Shown piece after piece: positions 37,001 through 52,000 of a stretch of DNA of 64,000 bases. Source of the stretch: Siphonodentalium dalli (lineage: Eukaryota > Mollusca > Scaphopoda > Gadilida > Siphonodentaliidae); the NCBI GenBank assembly GCA_032622095.1, contig CP136069.1, positions 86,634,958 to 86,698,957 of the forward strand, read 5' to 3'. Position numbers and translations under genes: made by a program. Every line of letters begins with the position of its first letter. Positions within the stretch are counted from its first letter, which is position 1. The notes under the pieces were generated by a model, which did not search any database, had not been told where the DNA came from, and saw only the letters and a program-made list of their open reading frames with translations.

Positions 37001-40000
37001 TGAAAATCCTGTAACCGTTTCAGCCCTGATATATCTGTTGATAACTCAAAACATTCTTAATATCGAACATCATTGAAACAGTTATGTTTTGAGCTTACCA
37101 AATATAGGAGTATGAAATAAATACAACTCATTGTGCACAGTGTACAGCCTCCATTTCACTGGTAAAATAAATTCAATTTGGTAACAGCTGTGTGTTATGT
37201 TCTATTTATCAAGCATTATTTGGGTGGTAATACCTGCAGTACTCTTTTCTAATATTTTCCTTTTTCAAAATATACTTACCTACTGATCCAAATAGTTGCT
37301 TCTTTGCTTCAGGTGCCCCTTCTATCAAAGAAAAGAAATTAATTATCAAAATTTACCGATTTTTTTTTTTTAGTAGAGCTAACAACTAACACTGAAATGC
37401 ATTCTTGGTTCGATCTCTTCTTAACAATGTTAGAGTAAGCTATGTGTCAAATGTTTTATTTTAGGATATGGCTCTATATAAGCATCTTATACTTGTTGCC
37501 CAGTCCTCTTCCTCCCTTCAAGTCTATATATTTACTGGTGTCCTGTTGTTTAAAGCCACATGGCGGTTTGCGTTCCAAAATACACATAATATTATTCGCT
37601 TTTGAATATTTCGCAGTATTGAAATAGGTCGACAAATATCTGAATTACCTTTCTGTGAGCTTTATGTAACCCAAAGAGATGCATTGAAGTAATGAAAAAT
37701 ACAACTGTGAATATGGTGTTTGGGTCCCAAACACAAAACAGCCATTTGCACGACATGGAACAGAAAAGAGCATTCCATGGTAGTCTATTCCTGATATGGT
37801 AGCAATAAACAGCGTTCATCCGACTTCTGGCGAAAAGTTGAAAACGGCTGAAAAATGGCTGTGACTTTGGCAAGTGTTTTCAGAGCATATGAAGCCGATA
37901 TATCAATAGTTCATTTATTAATCGACCTATCATATCCGTCGCTCCAAATTACGTAGAAAAAAATTTGGAGGTTCGAATGAGCCATGTCCGTTTAAATAAA
38001 ATGTTTTATTAGTGATGTGTGTATGACAAAATATGACAAATCAGAGGTGATATCTATTCTAATTTAAAACACTTAAAGTGATGTGAAACAAACCGGTAGG
38101 GTAATCAAATAGAAATAAAGAAATAAAGCAGTTAGTTTTACAAATATTTATATCCAAATTGACAACACACACCGTCGTCGTTATATATTAATTAAATTCA
38201 GCGACTACCGATGACGGAATCATTTCGTTAGTTTATCGTCGATAGTTGCATCGAATCGAGAAGTAAATATTTACAATTGAGCATATTTTAGACAATATTT
38301 TCTATGGAGTGGTACGGTCGATTTGCTTGAGATTTTCGGTGATGTTAGTAGAATGCTAAATTCCTCTAGTTGGCATAGCGCCTGAGTACTAACTTGTCAG
38401 TTTCACACACCTGAACAAGTCCATAATATGTCTGTAGCCATTGTCAACTGTTGTCCCAATAGATTTAATTTCATAGGTCCAAAGATGAGACTACAGGAAT
38501 ACTGAGATCTGATCAGTCAATACTTCAAATCTCAATGAAAAAATATCAAACTGAAAATGCAATTTGAGTTGGAAATATCGATAAATAATGGGAACTTTAT
38601 CAAACATCATGTATTGCCATGATAATATTCATAGACTCAATGTTCAATTCTGCCCTAATGTAAATTACTAATAATCTTATTTAAATGCATTTAGCATTTT
38701 AGAAACCAATGGCAAACTAGTACAGAAATCGATGTGGTTGTAATTATAAAATGATAATATGACCTGAGTGAATAATCACACCTACCTGGATCTCTTCCTC
38801 GCTTCAGTGATGAAACACCTTCCTCCTCCTGTTTGTTTGGCTTTCCAAACACAAATCCTCCAGGCGTGTCTTGTTTCCCAGAAAAATTTGATATACTTCC
38901 TGCTCCAAGTGGTTCTGAAAATAATTATGAAAGACTTGTAGTATAATACGTTAATTGTGATTCTCAGCTGTCAATAATTCATCTCTACACTGATCCATGC
39001 ATGCAATCATGAAGTCATAAGCTAACAAGGGTTACGCATAAAAGATGGCTCTGGTTAAGTTTTTTTGCCCATAAGAGTGAATCTGTCCGACCGAAAATCA
39101 CTAAAAATGAAAGTATCAATATGACACTGTAGCTCAACTTGGAAAGGGAATAATTTCAATTAGGAATGCAGAAAGTTGAAAGGTCTAAGTAATACTAGAT
39201 TACCAACATAAAGAAATATATATAAAGTAAAAAAAAGATGGTTGCTGGCAGCTATGTTTTCCAATGAATTCACCAACATTTGATAGCTTCCATCTAGTAG
39301 ATTAAGATTAATATGAAGTTTGGTGATGATCGGATGAGGGAAGTGGACAGTAGTGTTGCCTAAGGATTTAGTCATGCAAAGAGTAAAATCCAAGACAGCT
39401 GCCAGAGGACATGTTTTTTGGCCGAATGAGCCCAAAATGACTCGTTCCCATCTACATGTCAATGTCAACAGCCATGACAACTTTCACGATAATCCAACCA
39501 AAGGTTCAACCTGTAGCCTGTGCCAAAGGATTTAGTCATGCAGAGTAAAATCCAAGATGGCTGCTGGCGGCCATGTTTTATGGCCGAATGACCCCAAGAT
39601 GACCCGTTTCCCATCTACATGTCAATATTAACATCCATGACAAATATCATGATGATCCAACCAAAGGCACAACATGTAGCCTGAGTCATAGGATTTAGTC
39701 ATGCAAAGAGTAAAATCCAAGATGGCTGCTAGTGGCCATGTTTTTTGGTCGAATGACCCCAAAATGACTCGTTCCCATCTACATGTCATTGTTATCATCC
39801 ATGACAAATTTCATGATGATCCAACCAAATGTACGACCTGTAGGCGGTGCCAAAGGATTTAGACATACAAAGAGTAAAATCCAAGTTGGCTGCTGGCGGC
39901 CATGTTTTTTGGCCGAATGACCCCAAAGTTACTCGTTCCCATCTACATGTCAATATTAACAACCATGACAAATTTCATGATGATCAGACAAACAGTACAG

Positions 40001-43000
40001 CCTGTAGCCCGTGCTAATGGATTGAATTTTGAAATCCAAGATGGCTGCCTTTGGCCGAATGACCCCAAAATGACTCGTTCCCATCTACACGTCAACAGCC
40101 ATGACAAATTTCATGATGATCTGACCAAAGGTATGACCTATAGCCCATATTGTCAATAAATGATCTCTCTCTCTCTCTCTCTCTAGCCCATGCTAAAGGA
40201 TTTAGTCATGCAAAGAGTAAAATCCAAGATGGCTGCTGGCGGCCATGTTTTTTGGCCGAATGGCCTCAAAATGACTCGTTCCCATATACATGTCATTGTT
40301 AACATCCATGACAAATTTCATGATGATCAAGTGTGGGGGGGGGGGGGGGGGGGGAAAGGTCAATATATTACTGACCTCAGTGTTTGTAATTCCCAACAAG
40401 TTCGGTGAGGCAGAGGCACACCTTGAAAATTCAGAGGCATATAAAATTATGCATAGTTTGGACCATGCCGCTACATAACAAGTTGTATGATGGGTATAAA
40501 AACCAAATTTGAATAATAATTCCAGAGAGTTTAGTAAATCTGAATGATTAGTGGCAGTGTATTGAAGAGATTGTTTGTACACTAAATAAACAGGTAACTT
40601 ACTTTGAGAATCTGAACTTGTGTTACTATTGGAACCTGAAATGTTATATCCGCCAAAAAGAACTTTATCTGCAGGCTTTAATACTGAAGTGGTCTCATTT
40701 GTCCTTTCCCCAGGTTTTTCCAAGGAATTTATAGGAGCTTGTCCAAAGTTATTCTTACTAGCATCATTGCCAGTTAAACTGAATGCAGGCTGCTTGTCGT
40801 TAGCACTACCAAAGTTAAATGTGGGTGCACTTCCGATCACACTTGTGGGCTTCGATGAAGTTACCTTGGTTTCGGCAGATTTCAAACCAAACCCAGATGA
40901 TGCAAATGTATTGTCACTTCTGTTGTCTTTAGCCACCTGACTAGAAGAACCTGCACCGAAGGTCAATCCAACCGGCTTAGTTTCACTTTTAGATGTTTCC
41001 TCATTAGTCACTATAGCAGGCTCTGTGATACACGAAGGTTTTCCAAACGAGAAACCGCCAGTGCTAACACCAGAAGAATCAGAGGAAATCTTTGATCCAG
41101 AAGATGTCGATCCGAACTTGAACCCTCCAGAACTATTCACATCACTTTCCTTTTTGGAAACATTTGATGCGAGAGAAGATTTCTCATCCTTTTTAGCACT
41201 ATCTGTATCGGAGGATCCAAATTTGAATCCTGTTGTATTAGATGAAGTAGAATTCAAGCTACCACCAAATTTAAACCCTGCACTAGCCGCTTGTGAACTG
41301 TCTTTAGAATTGCTTAGGTTGAAACCGCCTGTATTCTTGCTGATAGCACCCGGTGCAAATGTTGGAACTCCTTGAAAAAAATCAGGAATATATTTAGTTA
41401 TTATTAAACCAGTGATAAACTACTCATCATCACTCATTAAACAAAGATTTCGCAAATGACTCATTAAAAAAGATCATTTTTGCAAATGCTCTGAGTAACT
41501 GAATGGAAAGTACCTAGAGATATGATGTAACAAAATATTCGAAAAAAAAAAGAAATCTCAATTCGTAATATATTATTTCACACAGTTTATATCAAGTTAT
41601 TTCAGATTGTATTGCAATTGAGATAAACACACCGCATTTTGTTGGACAATTAGTATAAGGGGGATTCAAGCATGGAAACAGATGACAAGAGAACTCACTG
41701 GCAAGCCAGCTCATTCACAATTTTCAAATGTGAACTCAACAGAATGTTTATCTTCAAATTACAAATCTATTAAAGCATCCAAATGAAACCACTAATAAAC
41801 ACATACCTAAAGGAGCTTTGGTTGAAGGTGGAGCCTGACAACCAGGTCTTGGGGTTTCACATGCCACACATTTTGTATCTGCTCCTTTATTTTGAACTAG
41901 GCAAGTGTCACAATCCCAGTCACCTTGGGGTTTCTTGTTTGGAGAAGCTGATTTTCCACCTATGTAACATAAACTACAGCAATTTATACAAAATCATTAT
42001 TTCATCAGTTAAATTTGTGTTTGGTTAAAGTAGGTTTGATATATTTACGAACAAACTTTAGTTCATGGAGATGTGTCAAGGATAAGATGTTGCTGTTGTC
42101 CTAATATTCCATTGTGGTTACTAAAATCGTTTGTTTCTCAGGGATCGCCGCGTCACAAAAAACATGTGCCTCGAACATATATAAGACCTTCCATAAATAA
42201 ATAAACATATAAATACCACCCATCCCCAATCTATTGGACAGAACAGTCAACGCCGAAAGTTGTCTGAAGTAAGGTGCAAATCTAGCCGGAGAGACCGGCT
42301 ATTACACTCACCCGAAGGGAGATAATTTGATGATCTTCCGATCAAAAAAATGTCAAAATGGCCATAATGGCTGGAGTTTTGAGTCATAAGTAAATATTTT
42401 ACGATAAGGATGCCAATATTGGTCGTCGAAAGTAAAGCAGTCTGTCAACATAGCAAATTACTTCATGTCAGAGGAAACAGATACTGAAGAAGCACAAAAA
42501 CAGACACTTTTAACATGGCAGCATACAAATAAAGAGCGATCTCAAATTCACTGGGCTGATGTTTTGATAATAATATCTGACATATTTGGACTACAACTGA
42601 TTGCCAGGAGAAACACCAATGTCTTATTTGTAGGAAAATAATCATAATTTGACAAATGATTGTTTTTTTTATTTATAACGATCCATGTAAATTATATTTT
42701 AGATAGGTCAAGTGAACAATTTTAAATGGGGATTTCTTTGCAAATATCCCGAGCAAAAGTTATAATCAGGCAGCTAAAGCAGATATATGATTGAAACGTC
42801 ATGACATTAAACTGGTGGTTTGTTCAGTAAATGATCATCTCTTTAAATTTGTTTTTAGAATTGTTTTATGAAGTTAAAACATTAGACATACTTTTAAAAA
42901 ATCTCAACAAATACATGTAAATCTCACAGGTATTATGCCAATAAAATAAAATTCCTGTGTTCTCAAGCACCGCACGAGTCTCGAAAATGTCGCCGCATCA

Positions 43001-46000
43001 AATTTTTTATTTTCCCGGTACAATATATTTATGCACCGGTTACTTGTCTATCCGATAATTTCATTCACCTCAGGTTTCATTTCATAATATTAAAATACAC
43101 CCTTTCACTTAAGATATGGAAGTATAAATGAAGCAGGGACCAGCCCAGACTATATTTTAAGGGTAAAGTCAGTTCTCCCTGCCACAAAAATAAGGCAAAG
43201 TTGGTGTTACAAAGTTTAAATTGATATCGACGCTATACAACGAAAATAGGGAGAGCTGTAATGTGTAAATTAAAATTATGAAATAATGGTTCAGATATGG
43301 AGTCTTTGTGTTCACATCATCACCCTGATAACTATGAATAACACCCAAACACAATTGAGAGAATGGCAGTATTTAATAGCATCGTTTTGGTAGAATGGCA
43401 GCAATTATTTTCTTATTTTGTTTTATAAACGGTTGTTTAAAAATGCCAACAATAACCAAAACGAAACGAAATCCTAAAAGCGCACGCTCATTTATACCGC
43501 TCGAAGTCCGGTTCAGATTTGAATATGCTGCACAATTGAATTTGTTTTCAAAAGATCTTTTACCAAACACAGGGAGTGGTGAACTGACACATTTTGAAAT
43601 GTAGATAAGTTGTAATCTTCATTGTAAGGTGTGATAATCTCAACTTTCAGTCTCGCAGTTGAAGACACCTAACATTGTTCTCACAGCTGTCAGCAAGCAA
43701 GACTCAGGTGTGATATATGTTTCCAGTTTGGATCAATAAATGTGTTAATTGTTTTGATAACACACTATCAATGGACAACTGTGTGAAATCACTGTTGGTA
43801 GTGGTAAGACAAGTTAATTAATAGCATGAATATTTGGGGGGGGGGGGGAGGGGGGAGGCTTTTTATCGCAATGCTGACAATTATAGTGGTGGAGGCAAGA
43901 CCATGCATGGGTTAACTTAGAATTGTAAATGACACCATTGAATGTAAAATTCACAGACCCCAGTGATGGTCAGTGGTGACCTTTAATTAGTAGGCTATTT
44001 AATGAGCTATAAACCTGACTATTAAGAAAATGAGGCTGAGCCATAACTGAAAGTGGTACATGTGTAAAAGAACACTACATAATACATGTATACAAAAGTT
44101 TTACAGATTTCTTTTCGCGGGAGGCCATTTTTAAAGTGGGAAACAAATTCGAGAAACGCTGCAGTAAATGACACCAAATAAAATAATTTTACATCGATAA
44201 AAAAAAATGTTTTATCTAATTCCTTATCTAGTGGGTATTATATATCCACCGCATGAGTTTTGTCATTAAGAATGCCAGATATCAATTAAAAGAGAGATAT
44301 TAAAATTAATTTAATAAAGTTCAAGTTAGTTTTGCTTTCAGTTTTGCAAAATGGCCTCCCGCGAAAAGAAATCTGTAAAACTGACGGAAAAAAAAACCTA
44401 AATCGTTATTAAACTCGATGTATGTTGAGTACCACCCCCAAATTAGCTGTACTTCATGAAACAACGTCTGTTTGACAATAGGGCTATTTAGTTTGATGAT
44501 AATAGTATAGATTTCGGTGATTTAGAAGTTGGATTATTTGATTTTTTGATTTTTCATTGGACGGGTACCAAAAAATTTATTTCATTGACAACTTCGAATG
44601 ATTTTCTATGCTCACTTGTTTAAAGTACAACGGAAAGCTAAACTTTAACCAAAAATATGATTACTTGGGCACATAATGCTAGAATTCCAGATCAATTTGA
44701 TAAAAAAAATTGCTTTTGTGAGGATGATTTTTTACCTCCTATTTTCACTATCAGCCTTGATATATTTTTATGAATTTTTTTTTTGGCCAAATACCTGTGG
44801 TAAATCTACAAACAAGTCAAACGTGCCAACAAAGCATCAAATATATTTAAAATATAGTGCAATATGGACTGTTTTCAATATTATATCAGTGAAACCAAGA
44901 ACCACTGGCACTTGCCAATTTAGCTTTGGAGATATGCATGAAAATCCCTATTCAATATTCACCGATACCCTCCTTAAATAGGTCAGGGAATACAAGAGGT
45001 TTCTAAACCTGAATCGAGGTTCCAAGGTGTAATAGAACCAGATACTATGACAATAAATATAAATATCTGCCTCATCACTTTGACAAAAAAAATCCCTGAG
45101 AAAAGAACTATTAATATTATCTGGCCTAACGTTATGACATGAACTTCCAAATGTTAATGGACAGAGCAATTTAAGCAATATAAGAGTATATAGCACAAAA
45201 CACATGATGATTATTAGAATCATTACCCGAGTTAGGCTTAGCCGCTGTGCACGCCACACATTTTGAAGCATCAGCTTTATTTTGTATCATGCAATCTGGA
45301 CATTCCCATGAGTCAGCTGGACTTTGGAAGTTGGTTAGCACACCAATGGGCTTAGCCTTGTTGTTGGTTGATCCTGTAAGTGTTCAGAATACATTTAAAA
45401 GAGAGGTGAATTCAGCCATACGAGCCTCTATCAATATTAGGGATGAGGAGATACACATTTTAACACTTTTATGAGGGAGCAGCACTGGTGCAGCATTATA
45501 TGTTCTGTGCCAGTGCATTATCTTATATATACGAGTCTCCCATAGGAAGCCTTGCATATATAAGAGAATGCACTGGCTAACAAGGTCAAGGTAAATATTG
45601 TTAGGCCAATATATTCTCTTTTATACGCAAGGCTCCGTATGGGAGACTTGCATATATAAGAGAATGCATTGGCACAGGGTTTTCGCAAAATTTTAAGAAG
45701 CTCCAGTCATTGAAAGGTTAACACTTTCTTCACTAAATACTCATTGATTAGTAGTTCTACTGGGAAATGTTCAGATAATAAGTTCAATATGGTCCTTTGT
45801 TAGTGTAAATAATATTTTCAAACATAACATTCAACACATACTAACAAATTCATATAAATCTATGCTCAAATTAATTGAACCTCCTTATCGAGGTTGACCA
45901 CAGGTATTACCGCGTAATTAACAGCGGTAAATTTACCACGTTGCCATTTCGCAATCAGACTGCGTTCTTTGTGGTAAAGGATTCAGAAGTCATGATCAAC

Positions 46001-49000
46001 CTGCGGAAGGCTTCTTCATAACCGCAGTCATCAACTACAGTTCTTCGGAAACTTGAAGTAATACTGTAATAATGTCAACTATGCTTTGTGATGTTGAAAT
46101 GTGTGGTATGAGTGTTATCATAGATATTATTCATATAATAAGCTGGAAAAAAAAACATGTTTCCCATTTGTCAATCGACTGGAAAAATGTTGCCAATGTG
46201 CATAAACTGTGCGGCACAACTCAAAAGAAATAATGATCAGGATTCTGTTACAATACCATGCATGTAAATAGTTGTGATTAACGCTCCTATTGCTTGTGTC
46301 CATTATCTAATTAGGGAGATTGTTCAACAGTCCCCGTACTTGGGGATCTTCGTAGGATACACTAAAAAACAAGGGGTACGCATCTAAGATGCTTCTGTCG
46401 AGTTTTTTGGCAGTCGAACCAAACTTCTGCCAATAAGGTGCACAACCCCCGGGAAAAAAAATTGGACGGTGGTATATTATTGCAATAGACCTCTATACCA
46501 AATAGCAATTGAATCCGTTAAAATATTTCATTGAGTTATCGCACTAACGGTGATAAAATTGAGATTAAAATAGACAAACTAAGACCCATAACTCCAGTGA
46601 TAACTCTGGAAAAAAAATTCGGACAAACCTGATTTTCGAACTCGTCCGAGATATTGTTGCAATAGACTCATATACCAAATATTGTTGAAATCGGTTAATA
46701 TTTCATTGAGTTATCGCGCTAACGGTGATAACATTGTTAAAAATATACAAACTAAGACCCATAACTCTGCGAAATAAAATTCGGACAAACCTGGTTTTCG
46801 AACTCGTCCGAGATATTGTTGCAGGAGACTCATATACCAAATATTGTTGAAATCGGATAATATCTCATCGAGTTATCGCGCCAACGGTGATAAAATTGCT
46901 AAAATTAGACAAACTAAGACCCATAACTCTGCGAAAAAAATTCCGACAAACCTGATTTTCGAACTCGTCCGAGATATTGTTGCAGGAGACTCATATACCA
47001 AATATTATTGAAATCGGTTAATATTTCATCGAGTTATCTCGCGAACGGTGATAAAATTGCTAAAAATAGACACACTAAGACCCATAACTCCGGAAGAAAA
47101 ATTCGGACAAACCAGGTTTTCGAACTCGTCCGAGATATTGTTGCAAGAGTCAAATATACCATATATTGTTGAAATTGGTTAATATTTGCGTGAGTTATCG
47201 CGCTAACGGTGAAAAACTTAACTAAAAACCATCTAAGATGGATAACTCTTGTAAAAAAGTTCGGACGTGACCCATTTTCTACAGACAGTGGATAGTCATT
47301 GGGAGCAACTGCCATACCCAATTTTTTTTGAATCCGTTCACAAATGTCAAAGTTATAAGGCATTCTTTAGGTCCGCCCGCCCGCCAACCGTCCCTCGTCA
47401 AACCATAAGTCGAGTTTTTGAAAAACTCGACTAATAATGTTATATACACGACTGTGTACAGCGCTCCATGCCGTCTATGTCGAAGCGATACTTCTTCCCG
47501 CCAAAAAATCAGTGAGGTTCTCCCCCCCCCCTCAAGAGTTGAGAAAGGTGTGAACCATAAATGAATGCTACATCCGAAGAGATCCCACAATAATATTTAA
47601 TATGTTCCCGATCTCTCTGTTTTGGAATTTGTATGGCAATTGTGGATTTTTTTCTCTAATCCATTTCAACCATGAGTGAGTGAGGTGTGGAAGTATCTTG
47701 AGTGTAAAGTAAAAAATAAATAAAATCTGGGGCAGGCCAATATCAGGGTGGGGGTTATGATAGGTATTTATTTTGTATGGCCTTAATGGATGGCACTAGC
47801 CACATATCCAATATATAATACACACCTGCAATTCCTGGCTTTTTACTCTGGCATGCCACACACTGAGAGATCTTGTTTTCATTCTGGATGAGACAGGTTG
47901 GGCACTCCCACTTATTATCCGAGTTACCTAACTTGGACCACTGGTCCGACTTGTTAGCACTATCCTGCATCAATTTTCCTGCCATGAGAAAAATTCCTTA
48001 TATTTGGTGATAATCCGAAATCATACACTTTGGCATATACATATGCCTGCATTTATAAATGGAAACTCCAATTGTTTCTGGTATTACAGAGAGCAAACAA
48101 AACATCATTCTTTTCATCGGTAGGAAATAGCAATAGAATGTAGAAAGAATTTTCTTAATTTTGATAATCGGTTAAGGCTGAAAATATCTGACTCCCTTCT
48201 TAATACTTAAATAAAATTCCAAGGTTGGTCGGCAAGTTATATTTTATAATCATCAATTGATGGATATCATTACAAGTATGTTTGGGGTATATTAAATTTG
48301 CTGCTTCAAGAAGTACAGTGAAATCCCTTGCTAATCTCATCATCTTGAGTATTTGTAGATCCTTCCTGCCAATTTGTTTTCTACCATCAAATATGTTTTA
48401 ATTTGTTATTTTCCCCACATTTTGATGTTTTTTTTACCATTAATACAAGCAACTATGGCCCAAATACTCAAGATACACACAACTGTCATGTGTCCCAAAA
48501 TTATTTATAAAAATGTTTTCCAAAAACGACCTTCCATCATGTTACAAGGTTAAAATAATTATCTTTTTACAAAGTGTTCCTTCATATGTTCAAAGCACAC
48601 ATACCAGTGAAGGTCTGCCCATTAGATTCTCCTTTCTTTTCAAACTTTCCTAGAATGTCCATAACACTTCCTTGCTTGAGAACAGGCGATGCCTTGAAAG
48701 CACTTGGTTTACCGTCTGAAGATTTATCCAGTTTTCCCAGAATATCCATAACACTTCCCTGCTTCATAATGTTAGCAGGCTTGAATGGTCCACTGCCAGG
48801 TGATGATAAATCACTACCTGATTTAAACTGTCCACTAGTCGATGCTAGATTGTCACTACTTGCTTTGATCACACCACTACTGGCTTCACTGTTCAGTTTG
48901 AGGTTACCACCAAATGCTATATCTTTAGCACAGCTCCTGTTGGAAATATTCCCTGAATGCGCTGAAATTGGAATAAGAAATTTAACCCTTTTGGGAATGA

Positions 49001-52000
49001 GTTTATTTTTTTCTGAGCAATGAATAGAATGATAAAGAAGGAAAGCCAAAACGTGACAGTAAAGGTCTTGTATTGTGTAGATTAAATTATTTTCATTTAA
49101 AAGTTAATTATATATTAATTATATATTATTTAAAAGTTATTGGGCAGCAATGACAGAAGTTTATATAACAAACTTCTAGAGAAACAGCAAACTCTAGTTA
49201 TTTATAAACATGTGCATCTGAAGCCACGAGGTGCCACTTTCAATCTTAATTTAAACACTATTTATCAGCCCCAAGATTTACAATTATGGTGGACAACATT
49301 TTCATAATGAAAACATGAGTAGAATGGAAAAGGGGAAAATGATTTAGCAGCAAGTAGATATCTGCTTTTGTTGAGCTATCCCCTCAGGAAAGTAGAAAAA
49401 TTGTAGAAGTAAAGAAAGTGCTAATTGCATGTGGCCGAGCTCGGGAAACAATACATGTAGGTTATTATGTAATTATACAGACGAGTTTATGATTTTATGT
49501 GTTGAACGTATATAAAGCTTAGGAAGGTAATAGTGAGAGGAGGATATATTATTGAGGATTGCTTATTCATATACCAATATATTAGAGTAATGGGCCACTA
49601 TACAATGTAAAACACTCAAGAAATCTTTACATGAAAGAATGTATATATTTTGATTAAACATTGACATTATCAACTTTTTTTATATTCACGTCTCATTGTA
49701 TACACCTGTATTTCAACAACATTTTATCAATTAAATACACTATTTTAGGCCCAAAAAAAAAGGGTTTTGAATCTCAGGCATCGCCGCACCGATAAAAATG
49801 GCCCATGTTGGACCATTTTATTTGGATTTTGGATTTCAACGTAGTTGTAAACCGGTAACGCGAAGATATGAAACTGTCACATGGAAATTAGTTGTATCAA
49901 ATATCGACTAGGAGCTAAATATGAAAGTGTCAATAACACTGTAGCTCAACTTGGAAAGGGAATAATTTCATGTGTTACAGTCAATGGAGTGATTAGGAAT
50001 GTGAAAAGTTGAAAGGTCTAGTTATGCAAAGAGTAAAATCCAAAATGGCCACTGGCAGCCAATTTTTTTTTTTCCCCGAATGACCCCAAAATGACTAGTT
50101 CCCATTTACATGTCAATGTTAACATCCATGACAAATTTCATGATGATCCGACAAAAGGTACGACCTGTAGCCTTTGTCAAAGGATTTAGTCATGCAAAGA
50201 GTAAAATCCAAGATAGCTTCCAGCGGCCATGTTTTATGGCCGAATATCCCCAAAATGATGCATTCTCATCTACATGTCAATAATAACATCCACGACATAT
50301 TTCATGATGATCAGACGAACACTCCGGCCTGTAATCTGTGCTAATGGATTGAACTTTGAAATCCAATATGGCCACTGGCGGCCATGTCTTTTGCCGAATG
50401 ACCCCAAAATGACTCATTCCCATCTACATGTCAATGTCAACAGCCATGACAAATGGCTTTAGTCATGCAAAGAGTAAAATCCAAGATGGCTGCTGGCTGC
50501 CATTTTTTTGGCCGAATGACCCCAAAATGAGTTATTTCCATCTAGATGTCATTGTTAACATCTATGACAAATTTCATGATGATCCGACTAAAGGTACGAC
50601 CTGTAGCCATTGTCAAAGGATTTAGTCATGCAAAGAGTAAAATCCAAGATGGCTGCTGGCAGCCATGTTTTTTGGCCGAACGACCCCAAAATTACTCGTT
50701 CCCATCTACATGTCAATATTAACATCCATGACAAATTTGATGATGATCAGACGAACAGTACAACCTGTAGCCTGTGCTAATGGATTGCATTTTGAAATCC
50801 AAGATGGCTGCCAGCAGCCATGTTTTTTTGACGAATGACCCCAAAATGACTCGTTCCCATCTACATGTCAATATTAACTTAGCTATGACAAATTTCATAA
50901 TGATCAGACCAAAGGTACGACCTGTAGCCCGTGCTAAAGGAAATTGTTGACGAATCACACACACACAGATGACGGATACCAAGCCATGGCAATAGCTCAA
51001 ATTTGACAAAGTAAAGTTGAGCTAACAATGGTGTATGTGTGGGTATTTAAGAAAAGACCAAACGATAACTATCAGGTATATTGTCATGACAGATTGTCCA
51101 AACCCCCAAGTTTATTGGTCAAATGTGTTGAAATATTTAGATAAAAGATCAGCAGGATTTAGATATTGACCTGAGCTTTGCACAGTAAGTAAGTATAACC
51201 CTGCAAGATAAGAGTTTTCCCCCTTGCTACACTATTGCGATCGAAGTAACGCAAACCTGAGCGCAATACAGTTGTTATTGTTTATCATCCATTGCGGTGC
51301 AGAGTCTCCAACTAGTCAGCGGAATAAGTGAATCAAGACTTTCTATGATAGTTTAGATCACTTTAACTTTTTGTTTTGACAGTGTTTACTTTCCGTATTT
51401 TTATCTGAATCAAATATGCAGTTCTGCACGTTGTTAACAAGAGCATCGCTAGGGCGTGGCAAAATACGCCCTTCAGCTATTTTGAATTGTACTACCACAA
51501 AATAAAATAATACTTTGGGCTTACATTTGAAGAATATCTGATATACCCCTAATTTCAATGCCAAAATGCGGTCAAATTCTAAGTCGAAAAATGGCTGTAA
51601 CTCATGTGAAAATAATTAGACAGAACCTATAATCGAACTTGGCCTGTATTTTTAGCCGGGAAATACACATACCAGCTTTGGTTCAGATCAAATAATCAAA
51701 ACTGGAGTTATTGGTCAGAAACCGAAATGTTATGAAATTGGTCAAATTCTAAGTCGAAAAAGGGCTGTAACTCACATTAAAATAACTAGACGGAACCCAT
51801 ATTCGAACTTGGCCTGTATCATTAGCTGGGAAATACACATACCAACTTTGGTTCAGATCAAATAATCCAAACTGGAGTTATCGATCGGAAACCAAAAATG
51901 TTAACGGACGGACGGACAGACTGATTACATAATACGACCTTTTTTTCTTCAAAAAGGTCGTATAAAAATGATTGTGCCGATATTAAAATCATATCAACAT

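Larger units (their letters stand above)
41960..45226. other. Nup153 intron 9
   Basis: Contains a possible antisense ORF (43443-43604), a G-rich tract (43836-43848) and a TIR element (44097-44382). No fourth zinc-finger exon recognised. Confidence 0.6.

Noticed and set aside
40620-41375. Plus-strand ORFs opposite exon 11
   Set aside because: Antisense shadows of low-complexity coding sequence.
48574-49023. 149-codon plus ORF
   Set aside because: Antisense shadow of Nup153 exon 7.
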